Shown one piece after another: positions 23,236 through 34,800 of a stretch of DNA of 64,000 bases; the stretch's first letter is position 1; each line of letters starts with the position of its first letter. Below the pieces are notes generated by a model. That model made no database searches. It saw nothing but the letters and a program-made list of their open reading frames with translations, and was not told the origin of the DNA. The position numbers and the translations under genes are program-made. The stretch comes from Acanthosoma haemorrhoidale (lineage: Eukaryota > Arthropoda > Insecta > Hemiptera > Acanthosomatidae): NCBI GenBank assembly GCA_930367205.1, contig OV884009.1, positions 100,833,189-100,897,188 of the forward strand, in the 5' to 3' direction.

Positions 23236-23663
23236 TAGTCTAGAGCTTCACGAGATCTTTGATCTGCTTACGGTGGATGAGTTCATCCAACGTAGACATA
23301 TCAAATTTTTCGACTCCCTGCAATATTTGACAAATCCGGTGTTTAACACGATAACCCCCGCTCCGTTCCCCCATCGATGGCAGGACGCTGTCGCGGCTGG
23401 AATGCTTTAGTCTTAGGTTTTAGGTTTAGGTTTTAGTGTTAGTGTTTCCACGGTCGCAAGCTGAAGGTGAGCCTCATCACCTTGTGAGTGTATGTGTATT
23501 GGACTTATTAACAACAATCTGAAAGTATTATATTTTATGCACTCGTTAATATGCATCTGCGAATGCAGCACGAGGAGACATCTGTAATTCCAAATGTATT
23601 TACTTATTTTTGTCATTGTATATATATTATCAATAAAGAGGTTTTGAAAAAAAAAAAAAAAAA
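23236..23663 (+). mobile_element. 5'-truncated LINE (family B) with poly(A) tail
   Basis: The start spells L-L-T-V-D-E-F-I-Q-R-R-H-I-K-F-F-D-S-L, then P-F-P-H-R-W-Q-D-A-V (23255-23395), matching the family B end at 6590-6710. It continues with a 3'UTR sharing ATGCATCTGCGAATGCAGCACG with the reverse of ~9700, then CAATAAAGAGGTTTTG and an A run at 23647-23663. 5' truncation plus a terminal poly(A) is the normal outcome of target-primed reverse transcription. Confidence 0.8.
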
Positions 23664-23770
23664 ATATTCCATTTCATTATCTCTTTTGATCTTTGTAGAT
23701 GTAGACGTATTTGTTCACTTATATGTAAAATAGCCAATAAAAGTTTTTAAAATGCTATTTTTAAGTTGTT
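23664..23770 (+). repeat. Interspersed repeat family C, copy 2 (short)
   Basis: Directly after the LINE poly(A): CATTATCTC, TTTGTAGATGTAGACG, GTTCACTTATATGTAAAATA and CCAATAAAAGTTTTTAAAA follow the order of copies at 22150 and 37840. Only the 3' half remains. Confidence 0.7.
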
Positions 23771-24179
23771 TCTTTATTTGGCGCTCGCGAACAGGGACCT
23801 GCAAACTTTAAGTCAGAAGAGAAGAGTATACTCTTCAAGGCAAGAAGATCCCGATGAAATATTCTCTGCACTTATAAGTCTGTGAGTAATTCCTGACTTA
23901 TAAGATTGGTTTTATGATAGGTTTTGTGTTGTTTTGCTACCACTCGGCCGAACAAGCTAAGGAGGCTTGAGACAATATCAACAGAGTTGGAGACTATTAA
24001 CTTGAAGGTGCATTTCAACGTAGGTTACATACTAATAATGGTAGAGATAACACGGAAGACTTCATCAACAGCTATAAAACACGTAAGGTACTATGTTATG
24101 TATACAGTGTAATTAAATATTTTCTATTTTATATGAATGACAAGTACAGGTATAATGGGTATAATCGTCTATAGACAAA

Positions 24180-25110
24180 ACAGATGCAGACAGTTCAGAA
24201 ATGGCTCTTAATGACTATTATATTACAAAAGATGACTGTGGACACTTTTCACACTATAATGGTGATATGACTAATTTAATAACATTAATTAAACCATTAG
24301 AAAAATTATATTCGACAGTATGTAACGAAACATGACACAATACATAACGAACAAAGATTCATACAAATAGCTCTTTCTAGACTCACTGGTGACGCGCAAC
24401 AATTATGCATGTATGAAGACTTCTTATCAATAAATGACTTAAAATTACATTTAGTAAATTACTTTAAGGACAGTCGGACAACATCACTATAAATAAATAA
24501 CTTGAATGAATAACTACCGCATGGAACTTAATATAGCAACTGAAATATCACTACACAAAAAACTGACAAGAATCTTTGAAAGTGACATAACAATATTAAA
24601 CAAAAGTAATAATAAATTTATGGGAGTAATTAGCTGTATAGACAAGACCCAATATACTATGCACCTGACTGAACTTAAGGAAATATTAAATTACTTAACT
24701 GTACAGATACTAGATATAGAACAATATTTGGAAACGTGTAGAATGGGGGATCCCTCATGCTAATGTAATAAGAAATATCGACTTAATGGATGACCAACTA
24801 ATTGATCACAGCATTGGAAATCATTTGGTTAAAGAGTCAAATTTAAGCCAAGAAATGGAATCATTCATTACATCATACAGTTACCAGAAAAGGGACCAAA
24901 ACTGAGTTCAAGTTATCTTTTACCTGTGCCTGTACATAAAGACAATCATGTAATAACGACTGTTGTACCAAACAATTTGATATTGTATAATGTACAAGAA
25001 ACCTAGGTTGGAACATGTAATTATATAAAATCCAACTTATTTTGTGTTAATCTTAAGAATATTAGCAATAATTGTATATGTAATGCATTCCATAAAAACT
25101 TATATATTTA
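24180..25110 (+). pseudogene. Decayed LTR-retroelement remnant (Gag-like)
   Basis: Two frames give a Gag-like stretch: D-M-T-N-L-I-T-L-I-K-P-L-E-K-L-Y, then Q-R-F-I-Q-I-A-L-S-R-L-T-G-D-A-Q-Q-L and I-N-D-L-K-L-H-L-V-N-Y-F-K-D (24200-24480). The order (helix, L-x-G-x-A, short helix) is that of gypsy/errantivirus-type Gag capsid regions. Downstream frames (24506-24763 and ~24770-25050) are not recognised with confidence; a pol-like part is absent. Several stops and frameshifts show it is old. No LTRs found. Confidence 0.4.
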
Positions 25111-25403
25111 GATAATTGTATAGCTACAACTGTTGTAAACCCTGCCCCTTTTATCAAATATTACGATTATATAGATATATCCTTAACCTTTAAGTTATCC
25201 CATGGTATGTAGTAGTACCACCTAATACCTATAGGTAATACTAGTAGTACCTAATGGTAGCCAATAGTACTTTACCTATACACTTACCCTTATCCTCTAC
25301 TATTAAGCTAGATACTAAGGAAAATACACATTCGACACTAAAGTATTATCTTAAAAACACATAATAACTAATTATAAACATTTAGATATTAGTACCCTAT
25401 CAT

Positions 25404-25414
25404 TACCTAATTTA
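25404..25414 (+). repeat. 11-bp target site duplication, left copy
   Basis: TACCTAATTTA immediately left of the LINE 5' end. The identical 11-mer lies at 30782-30792, immediately right of its A/T-rich tail. Confidence 0.85.
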
Positions 25415-25919
25415 GGGGGGTAAATGGGTAGGGTAATGGAAAGACTAGAGAGGGAGACAGGTGCGGGGGTCTCCTGTACTCGCAGCGGAGGAATCAAGCA
25501 ATAGTGCCCTACTCACTGCTTGTGAACTCCCAGTCTGACCTATCCCTACCAACGCCTACTGTCACCTCCACGTGGTACCCCCTGGGGAGTCCGATGGACT
25601 CGCGGACGACAGAGGCGGGATCTCCCCATGAAATCCATGTGGAGATCTCCTTAACACCCAAGCCAAGTGTAGAGGAGCTCGAGCTGTGGCCGAATGGCAG
25701 GGGGTGTATAAAAATGCACTGTCTTTAATCGACCCCCTTGGGGCACCAGGCGCACCCCATTGTATTAAATGCCCTCTGCAGGGAGAGGGGGCAGTACCTG
25801 CAGAGTAACTTCCCCCGCTTTCGTGGGAACAAAATATGAGTACTACAACAACTAATAATGAAGACATGGAGGAGCTGGTCAGCTTGATCAGCGGAGAGGA
25901 CTAAGCCCAGGGGCCTTCA

Positions 25920-27104
25920 ATGGACCTTGACGCTGAGGTAGTGGACGACGAAGCCTCTATGAGCTCGCTTGCGACGCTTGTAGAGGAGGTAAGCGGACTG
26001 GTAATGGAGCCAGAGAGCTTGGCGCCTGGTAGGGACGCTGCATCCAAGGATGCAGGCGAGACCTCCAAGCACAAGTTCTCTGGAGCCCAGAGGAAGAAGT
26101 GGAGGAGGGCAATGTTGGCTGGAGGGCCACCTGAGGATCCGGCCGGACTTCCAGGACCTTCGGGGTCCGGGAATGCGGCAGGGTCTGGGTGCGCTCCAGA
26201 GAAAAGGATTAGGTCCTCACCCGGTACCTCTGCGCCTACGGCAAAGAGGCATAGGGGTGGGGATACTAGTATTGCATCCTACGCGATTGCTGCCGGAGGA
26301 AGCAGGGTGGCGATTATCCCTAGTGGATATCCGTCCACTCAGCTGACGAAGGAGAATTGCGAGGAAATGAAGGGCCAGCTGATGAAATTTGTTGATCAGC
26401 TGGAAGAAGAGAAAGGGACACAGGCTGAATTCAGTGGAATTTACCCACATGTGGGAGCCTGTGTCATAATCTGCGACAACCAGGAGACCAAGGACTGGTT
26501 GTCGATTATAGTACCCAATTTTAACATCAGTGGGGATCTGGAGCTCCGTGTAGGAAAGGTGGAGGAGCTTCATAAAATCGTGAAGGTAGGAACCTTCATT
26601 ACAGGAGAAATGCCTCTGGAAGGACATTTCATGAAGAGGATCAGGACCCAAAACTCTAGGGTACCTGATATTGGATTGTGGAGACTCCTGGGCACCAAGG
26701 TGGAGAAGCATGGCTTCTTTTCGATCCTGTCTGCCCCAGAGACTAGCATGGAATACCTTGAGAAGCGGAAGCTTAAGCTGAACTATGGGTTCACTAAGGT
26801 TGCTCTCAGGGTATTGGATAAGAAGAAGCCGCTGAAAGTAGTACAGGAGAGAAAGGCGGCTGATAAGGTGGAGGAGGCAAGGAGCGATCCCGAGGTGGAG
26901 GAGTCGAAGGGGATCGCTACGACGAATTTGCCAACTCCAAAGGATGGCCCCAAGTCGATGACTATGGCGGCTGCGGGGGGTGGCCCAGTGGCGGGGGCTG
27001 GGGCGCGCGCTGGGTCTGGGCCCTCTGTGATGGGGAGGCCTGGGTTTGGCGCTGTCTCCCGGCGTCCGCCTCGGGGTGGCCCTCCGGGGGCCGGCGGGCA
27101 CTGA
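25920..27104 (+). CDS. LINE ORF1 protein (DUF4780-like)
   Basis: 394-residue intact frame; stop TGA at 27102, two bases before the ORF2 ATG. Residues 1-125 are acidic then Gly/Pro/Arg-rich. Residues ~127-300 hold a folded core beginning R-V-A-I-I-P-S-G-Y-P and including F-S-G-I-Y-P-H-V-G-A-C-V-I-I-C, T-K-D-W-L, L-E-L-R-V and N-Y-G-F-T-K-V-A-L-R-V. This order resembles the DUF4780 domain that I recall in ORF1 of LOA/Outcast-type LINEs. The C-terminus is low-complexity Gly/Ala/Pro. No CCHC knuckle is seen. It probably acts as the RNA-binding chaperone of the element. The frame is open although ORF2 is broken. Confidence 0.8.
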   Translation: MDLDAEVVDDEASMSSLATLVEEVSGLVMEPESLAPGRDAASKDAGETSKHKFSGAQRKKWRRAMLAGGPPEDPAGLPGPSGSGNAAGSGCAPEKRIRSSPGTSAPTAKRHRGGDTSIASYAIAAGGSRVAIIPSGYPSTQLTKENCEEMKGQLMKFVDQLEEEKGTQAEFSGIYPHVGACVIICDNQETKDWLSIIVPNFNISGDLELRVGKVEELHKIVKVGTFITGEMPLEGHFMKRIRTQNSRVPDIGLWRLLGTKVEKHGFFSILSAPETSMEYLEKRKLKLNYGFTKVALRVLDKKKPLKVVQERKAADKVEEARSDPEVEESKGIATTNLPTPKDGPKSMTMAAAGGGPVAGAGARAGSGPSVMGRPGFGAVSRRPPRGGPPGAGGH

Positions 27105-27106
27105 TC

Positions 27107-30100
27107 ATGGTGGTGAGGCTGCTGCAAATTAATCTGCACCACTGTATTGCAGCATGTGGTGTTCTGCAGCAGTATGTGAGAGGTAAGGATATTGATATTA
27201 TTCTAATACAAGAACCTTACCTGTATAAGGGCAGGATGGGGGGCTGGCGATGCGTGGGTATGAGATTATTTCTGTACCCGCGCGTGCCAGGGTCTGTATC
27301 CTGCATAAGAGCAGTCTTAAAATGCTGCCTCTATGGCAATATTGTTCTAGAGATTTAGCAGCAGCTCAAATGGCCCTCAACGAGGGAAATCAAGGTGGGA
27401 GGTTGACGATTGCATCGGTCTACCTCCCATATGAAGAAGGAGTCCCGACCGAGGCACTTAGTAAGCTAACGGAAGGGACTGGCTTAAGGGGCGAGCTTAT
27501 AGCATCGCTTGACGCGAACGCTCACCATCAGCTCTGGGGGAGCAAGAACAACAACCAGAGAGGTGAGTGTTTAGCAGAGTACATGACTAGTAATGACCTA
27601 GACATTCTAAACAGAGGCAATATTGCCACTTTTAACAATAGAATCAGATCTGAGGTCATTGACATAACCCTTAGCACACGTACTATAAGCCTAAGGGTTA
27701 AAGGCTGGCACGTCTCTGAAGAAGAGTCATGCTCAGATCATAGATACATTAGATTTGATCTAATTGGTAACATCACGTCCGAAGCTGTGTATAGGAATCC
27801 CAAACTTACAAACTGGGAAACCTACTATACACAGCTTGAGGAGGAGGTCAAATGCTGTCCTAGAGTGGTGAGTAGCAACTGGCATTTGGAACATTTAAAC
27901 TCAACATTGACTGAGGCAATGATTAAGTCATACACTGATAATAACACTGTATGTAATGTTAGATCCAACAGGAACTGTCCCTGGTGGAACAATGAACTTG
28001 GCAAGTTAAGAGCTCTTACACGTAAACTCTTTAACGCGGCCAAAAGATCAGGCAGATGGGACACTTATAAACGTGCACTCACTGATTATAACAAAGAAGT
28101 CAGAAAGGCTAAAAGAAGGGCGTGGAAGAAATTTTGTAGCGAAATAAACGATACAACTTCCATGTTTAGAGTAAATAAGATCTTATCCAAGCAGTCTGAT
28201 TGGGGAGTATTGGGCTTCGTCAGGGTGGGAGGGGGCTATACGGATTCTGAGGAGGGAACCCTCGGTGCCCTGGCGCGCGCACATTTTCCTGGCTGCGGAC
28301 TGATGGATACGATTAATAATGAACCTACCAACTGTGAACACACTAGTTGCAAGGGTAACTGGGCAGAAGCAAATAAAATTGTCAATTCTGCAAGAGTGGA
28401 GTGGGCAATTAATTCTTTTGCTCCCTTCAAATCTCCTGGTACTGATGGGATATTCCCAGCCTTGCTACAAAAAGGCCTACCAGTAATTAGGCCCCTTATA
28501 CTTAACTTGTTAAGGGGAAGCTTGGCGCTGAGCTATATTCCAGTAAGCTGGAGGATGGCAAAAGTGTGTTACATACCAAAACCTGGGAAAGAGTCCTATG
28601 ACGAACCCAAGTCTTACAGACCAATATGTCTGACTTCATTTTTAATGAAGACCTTGGAAAAGGTCATAGACAGACATATTAGGGATGGAATACTGGTAGA
28701 ACGACCGCTCCATAGCGCTCAATTCGCATACCAGGCAGGAAAATCCTGTGAAATTGCTCTCCACCACCTGGTTTCCAGGATTGAGAGATCCCTAGTTCAT
28801 AAAGAAATAATGGCAGGCATCTTTGTTGATATAGAAGGTGCCTTTGATCGCACACCCTATAACACTATGGCATCAGCCTTAGAAAGAAAGGGGATTAGTT
28901 CCTTAGCCTCTAGCTGGATAAACACCATGCTAGAGAATAGGATTTTACAATCACAATTGGGACAAACCAAACTGTGGATGAAGCCAGTGGGAGGATGTCC
29001 ACAGGGAGGGGTGTTATCTCCATTACTGTGGTGTTTGGTCGTTGACTTATTGTTAACAAACCTAAACCTTCTCTGCAGGGTTCTACGCACAGGGATATGC
29101 TGATGACATTGCTGTGCTCATAGGGGGCAAGTTCTCAGAAACCATTTCTGAGTTGCTTTCCGCATCGATGGATCTTTTCAGGGATTGGTGTGAAAAGAAT
29201 GGTTTAGGAATCAATCCCCAGAAGGTAAATCTCTGTATCTTCACTAACAAAAGAAATGCTATAGTTAGACCACTCTATATAGGGGGGACACAGGTAAGCA
29301 TTTGTAGTGAGGTAAAGCATCTAGGGGTTACTCTGGATAGTAAATTGGACTGGTCTAAACACATCAGGAATACTACTATGAAGGCACTTCGATGCCTCTA
29401 TGCATGTAAAAGGGCTCTGGGTAGGACCTGAGGACTACAACCCAGAATGTTATTCTGGCTATATACCGCAGCAGTGAGACCAATGGTGCTCTATGCCTCT
29501 ATGGTGTGGTGGCACAGAGGTAGTATTAGTAAAAATAGAACTTTGCTTGGCAAATTACAGAGGCTTTCATGTCTCATGATCACTGGTGCCATGAGTACAA
29601 CTCCTACTGCTGCAATGGAAGTCTTATTGAACTTGAATCCACTGCACATAGAAGTAGAAGCACAGAAGAACGTGGCTTACAGACTTGCGAAATCAGGAAC
29701 AAGATCCAAAGTCATGACTCGCATGGGACATGGGAACTTGTTCAGAAGAATTGATGAGGACGAGTTGCTGTCAATGCACTCTGACCTACAAGTTAAGAAA
29801 CACACAGACGTTTTATACTGTGCGGAAAACACAAAGACCAAACCACATAAACTGTGTAATGGGATTAATTGCTATACAGACGGCTCACTAACAGAAAACG
29901 GATCAGGGGCCGGCACATGGAGGAAAGATAAACCAGAATCTGGGATTTCTATTCCTTTAGGTAGACACACCTCGGTCTTTCAGGCCGAAGTGATGGCGAT
30001 CAATGTCTGTACCCAAACCTTAATTGGGGAGGGTGTAAGAAACAGACTGATCACAATTTTCACGGATAGCCAGGCAGCAATTGGCGCCCTGAGAAGCTAT

Positions 30101-30706
30101 ACGACCAGATCTTATTTGGTTGAGGAGTGTAAAAACAACCTAAACACACTCTCGCTAGCCAATAAGGTTAGAATCGACTGGGTGCCAGGACACACAGGCA
30201 TCACAGGCAATGAGAAGGCAGATGGCCTTGCAAGGGTGGGCTCAGAACAGACACCTCTTGCACCTGAACCCATATGTGGTATCAGCCTCAGCTACGCTAA
30301 AAGGCGTATAAAATTAGCTTTAGAGGACAAGGCAAGACTCTCTTGGAGAGAAACTAAGAAACAGGAACACTCGAAACTGTTTCTTAATGGACCCTGTAAG
30401 AGAAGAAGCTCAGCACTTCTATCAATGGACAGGTGGACACTCAAAAGTGTGACAGGACTCTATGCAGGTCACTGTCGGTTAAATAAACACCTCTTTAATT
30501 TGGGGATAGTGGGATCACCAATCTGCAGATTCTGCAAGAAAGAGGGAGAAACGGCACGTCATATAATATGTGACTGTGATAACTTAGCTAGAAGGCGATA
30601 CCTTCACTTTGGTAGTGATCGCATTGTAGACCCCAAACTATGTGAACTGATCGATCCCTTCAGTATCCTCAGATTTGCAAAGGCCGTGGGCCTGTCACAT
30701 ATATAG
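27107..30706 (+). pseudogene. LINE ORF2: endonuclease, RT, RNase H (broken)
   Basis: Domain order: APE-type endonuclease (L-L-Q-I-N-L-H-H at the start, I-I-L-I-Q-E-P-Y-L-Y, S-L-D-A-N-A-H-H-Q-L-W-G, C-S-D-H-R-Y-I-R-F); RT (K-S-P-G-T-D-G-I ~28430, S-Y-R-P-I-C-L-T-S, F-V-D-I-E-G-A-F-D ~28822, G-G-C-P-Q-G-G-V-L-S-P-L-L ~28990, Y-A-D-D-I ~29096); RNase H (C-Y-T-D-G-S, F-Q-A-E-V-M-A-I, F-T-D-S-Q-A-A-I, N-E-K-A-D-G-L-A-R); and a C-terminal C-x2-C-x7-H-x4-C knuckle (~30520). Three lesions are visible: a frameshift in a G run near 27235-27250, a frameshift just before Y-A-D-D (~29060-29090), and a TGA at 29429 where related elements have Trp. All catalytic motifs are otherwise kept. Confidence 0.88.
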
Positions 30707-30781
30707 GACAGGGACATGGACGGCGCACAATAGGTCTCACTGAGGCCGCGGTGCACAAATGCCGGAACAAATAATAAATAA

Positions 30782-30792
30782 TACCTAATTTA
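30782..30792 (+). repeat. 11-bp target site duplication, right copy
   Basis: TACCTAATTTA, identical to 25404-25414, directly after the LINE tail. Confidence 0.85.
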
Positions 30793-31285
30793 TCTCATAA
30801 AGATAAAATTGAGATGCTTGAAACTGTTGACTCCCCAATTTTGTGTTCAGTTCCTCTTACATTAACCATTGTATTTTGTCAAATACAGTGATTATTGATA
30901 TGATGAGCATATATAGTAAACTTCATACTAAAGTGTCTTCCAATAGGGACTTCCGAGCTTTGACAGTTGATAGCGGCCATATTGTTGAAGCTGCATCTGT
31001 CAAATTGGCTTTCATTTATTTAGTCTGTTTTGCCAAATCACCATAAATGGATATAGCGTTCAACAACATGTGCCAATGATAAAATTGTTTTATTAATATT
31101 GGTATTCTGTTCGGGGAACGTTCCGTTGTCGCCATAACCGTCCTACCGAGAGGACTATTCGCAGTTTGGTGGATAAATTTGAGTGCACTGGTTCAGTGAA
31201 CAATTGACCAACACCCGTACGTCGACAGTTATACAATATTCGTTTATAGAATATTTTACATAGAGTTTATAGAATAGTTTACATA

Positions 31286-31290
<5 letters not shown>
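30793..31290 (+). pseudogene. Mariner/IS630-like transposase, N-terminal part
   Basis: From ~31052 the plus strand reads V-Q-Q-H-V-P-M-I-K-L-F-Y, a stop, Y-W-Y-S-V-R-G-T-F-R, then R-P-T-E-R-T-I-R-S-L-V-D-K-F-E-C-T-G-S-V and (after a stop) P-T-P-V-R-R. This is the N-terminal helix-turn-helix of a Tc1/mariner-IS630 superfamily transposase common in insect genomes (DUF4817-type, from memory). The next part (E-N-I-A-A-V-R-E-S-V-Q-E-N) is found at ~37246, beyond the gypsy insertion, so the gene is split. Sequence 30793-31050 upstream is probably its 5' non-coding part. Stops show it was already dead. Confidence 0.7.

Positions 31291-31332
<42 letters not shown>
31291..31332. repeat. (TA)n microsatellite, gypsy insertion site
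   Basis: Pure TA repeat ending exactly at the left LTR. The right LTR is also followed by (TA)n (36668-36682), so the gypsy element sits inside one TA tract. A TATA-type target duplication is likely but cannot be measured within the repeat. Confidence 0.9.
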
Positions 31333-31334
<2 letters not shown>

Positions 31335-31512
31335 TTAATGTTTATTGAATTACAAGCTAAGAAAGGTTGGTTATAAGAACACGTAGAACGTTATAACAAG
31401 ACTGCTTTATTTAGACCAAGATACCTCTATCTATAGGTATTACCTGTAAACATATACAGATAACATATGTTTGGGGATTAAGGCTGGGTACTAGCGGCGC
31501 CTGGACTTAACT
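31333..31512 (-). repeat. 3' LTR of gypsy element
   Basis: 180 bp, AGTTAATG...CTTAACT, nearly identical to 36488-36667. Flanked outside by (TA)n and inside by the polypurine tract. Confidence 0.95.
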
Positions 31513-31526
31513 CCCCCCCACCAGTT
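31513..31526 (-). other. Polypurine tract
   Basis: On the minus strand ACTGGTGGGGGGG directly precedes the 3' LTR. A G-rich tract in this place is the plus-strand primer site of reverse transcription. Confidence 0.75.
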
Positions 31527-31819
31527 TACGAACACCCATTCGCAAACTTTGAAGTCCAACACTCGGACGTCTTAGTCCATTCAAATAATGCTCCGCTAAT
31601 GTTACAAAGGAGCGAAGGCCAGCCCCGCCCGTACACAGCCTGTAATCCCTCACATTAAGCTCTAATCCTATAAAACATAAAAACCAACTGTCACTTGTAA
31701 ACAAAAAACATAAAAGAAAACTTTGACTTTTAAAAAAAAACAATACTTCTGTGGGAAAAATCACATAACTATAACTATTTACAATGTTCCTCGCGTGTAT
31801 GCTGCGAGGACACTCCAGC

Positions 31820-34800
31820 TCATTCCTGATCTACAACCTCCCCCCCTGGTGGAAGCTTTAACTGTTCTATGTGGACATTTCGCCGCTTCTTAGGGGGTCG
31901 TATACTCTCAATTGTCACGACGTTGTGTTCCCTAATCACGACCACTTTTAATGGGCCCTCATATCGCACCAGCTCTTTGCTCCTATTTGACCCTAGTTTT
32001 TTATAGACGATAGTCCCGATTTTAAGTTCCCCCATTCGATCCCGGACTTTGAGGTTTTCCCGTTCCACTCGTCTCGCTTTGTCCTTCGTTATCCTTTCTC
32101 TGACTTTGTCGCAAATTTTCCTCAAACCGACAGTATTACTCGCCATTTTCTCCGCCATTCCCTTGTCTGCTACCGTCTCTGCCCCATTTCTCCGTCTTTC
32201 GCGCAGCCCAAAGAGGATCTCGAACGGGGAGAACCCCGTCGCGGTGTGGATCGAATGATTGTAAGCGGCCACCGCCTTCGGCATTGCCTCATTCGCCGGC
32301 AGACCCTTTTCCGCGTGATATACCCGCAGGTGGTCACTCAGGGTGCTGTGCAATCTTTCTATCCCTCCTCTACTCTTAGGGTGCCCTGGGGTATTAAGAT
32401 GCCAAAAGACATCGAGAGTCTTCATTTCTTTTCGGATGTTGGCATTGTCAAATTCTCTGCCCCCATCCGACGAGATCCGGTCTGGTACTCCGTAAAACTG
32501 GAACCAGGTATTTAATGCCAGCATTACCGCGTCTGATGACCTATCTTGCACCGGGTGCGCCATGGCCACTTTGCTAAAGCTGTCGATTGTGGTAACCCAC
32601 TTATACCCCCTCCAAGTGAAGGTATCCACTTGTAAGTCACTCAACGGTGTCTCGGCGGTGGGCGATTCTTCTTGTCGCCCCCGTGGCGGATGTCTGTCAT
32701 ACTTCGTAGTGAGACAAACTGCACATGCCCCTATCATTTCTTGTATGCTCTTTTTCATTCCCCACCAAAAGTACCTCCGCCGCAACGCTTGCAACGTTTC
32801 CTGAACTCCACGGTGGTTCGTTTTTCCTTGGTGATAGGCCAGCGTCACTTCCAGCTGCTGTTCTCTGTCTTTGAGTGTCTCCACCATCGACGTGCACCGA
32901 ATAAATATCCTATCCACTCCAAGTTGTTCCGTTCGCCAGAGTCTACGAATTTTCTCCCAAATAGTGGCATTCCCTACAAATACATGATGGGTCTTTCCGG
33001 ATTCCGAGGCATCTTTCAATGCACGGCAAATTTGGTCGTTCCTAACCCCTGGTGGCGACCAAATCGTCGCGATTTTACTTCTCCCATAACTGTCATATGC
33101 GATATGCAGCCGCCCTGAGGTCTTGGATTTCCAAATGATCTGCCGTCTTTTGTCGTTCACGATCCCTTCTGTTACTTCCATTTCAACAGGTCTTTCGGCG
33201 GCGGAACCTTCCTCTTCAAGGGTTTCCTCACCTTCGCTATCTCCTCGCGTACCGAGGCTTCCATCCTCCCCGGGTGTCCATTCCCGGAGAAACTGTTGGA
33301 TTTCCCCGGATGGTTCCCCTTCTTCCAATGCATTCACAGTAATGGCTCTGGACAGCCAGTCTGCCACTACGTTCTCTTTCCCGGGTTTATATATGATCTC
33401 CATATTGTACTGGGACAAAAACTCTTTCCACCTCGTGACCCGCGCCGAGGACTCCTTTAACTTTCCTACCCATTGTAGGGGTCTGTGGTCGGTGTGAACA
33501 CGGAATTTTCTGCCGAAGACATATGGGCGGAAATGGTCTATAGCCCAGACGATACCTAGGAGCTCTCTCTCTAGAGCACTATACCGCGCTTCCGTTTCTG
33601 TGAGCCGTCGACTAGCGTACGCCACCGGGCGCTCCCCACCGTCTCTCTCCTGCGACAACACTGCCCCCAGTGCGTATTCGCTGGCATCAGTGGTGATTGT
33701 GAAGGGATGTTGGAAATCGGGAAATGCTAATATTGGTTCCTCTTGTAAGCTAGACATACATTTCCGGATGTTCTGCTCCATGATTGGGGTAATTACCACC
33801 CTCGCTCCCTTTCGCAGTAAATTATTAATAGGCACCAGGTATGCCGCCATGTCCGGCACAAATCTTCTGTAATAATTAAGCGTCCCCAGAAGTCGACGGA
33901 TCCCCTTTACATCTGTGGGCACCACCATCCTTCTAATCGCCTCGACCTTCGTAGAGTCTGGCTTAACCCCCTCCTGTGAGATGGTGTGGCCCAAAAAATT
34001 GATTTTTTTCTTCCCCAACAGAGACTTCTCCATGGACAATTTTAATCCGAATTCGCGGACTCTTTGAAATACACTTCTTAGGTGCTCAACGTGCTCTGCC
34101 TCCGTTCTGCTGAAAACTAACAGATCGTCCATGTAGACCTGGCATACCGCTTCGTCTATTCCCCTCAAAAATTCATCCATTAGGCGTTGAAAGGTAATCG
34201 GGGCGTTTTTCAGTCCAAATGGCATCCTGGTAAATTGATAATGCCCCCTCTCAAATGTAAAGGCCGTTTTGTCTTGGTCGTTCGCACTCATCTTGATCTG
34301 GTGATAGCCTGCCTTTAGATCTAGGGTACTAAATATTGTCGCCCCGTTCAATCTGTCTAATATGTCCTCAAATCGGGGAATAGGATACTTCTCGTCCGTC
34401 GTGTTCTCGTTTAACTTCCGATAATCGATAACTACCCTGTATTTCTCCGTCTCGTCCCCAGGTCTATTCTTCTTCCTCACTGCCCATAGAGGACTGTTAT
34501 ATGGCGAAGTGCTATCAATTATAATCCCTTGCCGTTTGAGACTCTCTAGCTCCTCTCTAACATGCCTACGTAGTGCCTGCGGATATCGTCTCTCTTTCAC
34601 GTATGTGACGCGTTCTTTCTTTAACTGGATCTTGTGGACCGTCTTCCCAGTCGCTCCTAGCGTGTCTCCCTCTACGTAAAAAATATCCTCAAACTCCCTC
34701 TGTAGGCCTTCCCTCCAGCCCTCTATTTTATTAACCGCCCCTATCCGCGCTCTTCCGTCCCATATAGTCCCTTGACATTTATATTCCACTTTCCCCAACT

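Larger units (their letters stand above)
25415..30781 (+). mobile_element. Full-length I/LOA-like LINE, inactivated
   Basis: 5367-bp non-LTR retrotransposon bounded by the exact 11-bp duplication TACCTAATTTA. It starts GGGGGGTAAATGGG, has a ~505-bp 5'UTR, ORF1 (25920-27104), ORF2 (27107-30706, broken) and a short 3'UTR ending in an AATAATAAATAATA tail. A TAA-rich tail and an RNase H domain after the RT point to the I/LOA group rather than Jockey. ORF1 is far more GC-rich than the host DNA around it. A tiny frame at 25836-25904 precedes ORF1. The perfect duplication suggests a fairly recent insertion, although ORF2 has two frameshifts and one stop. Confidence 0.88.

Noticed and set aside
26217..27142. 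Long minus-strand frames opposite LINE ORF1
   Set aside because: Antisense shadows of GC-rich ORF1; their codon content is low-complexity Pro/Arg/Ser.
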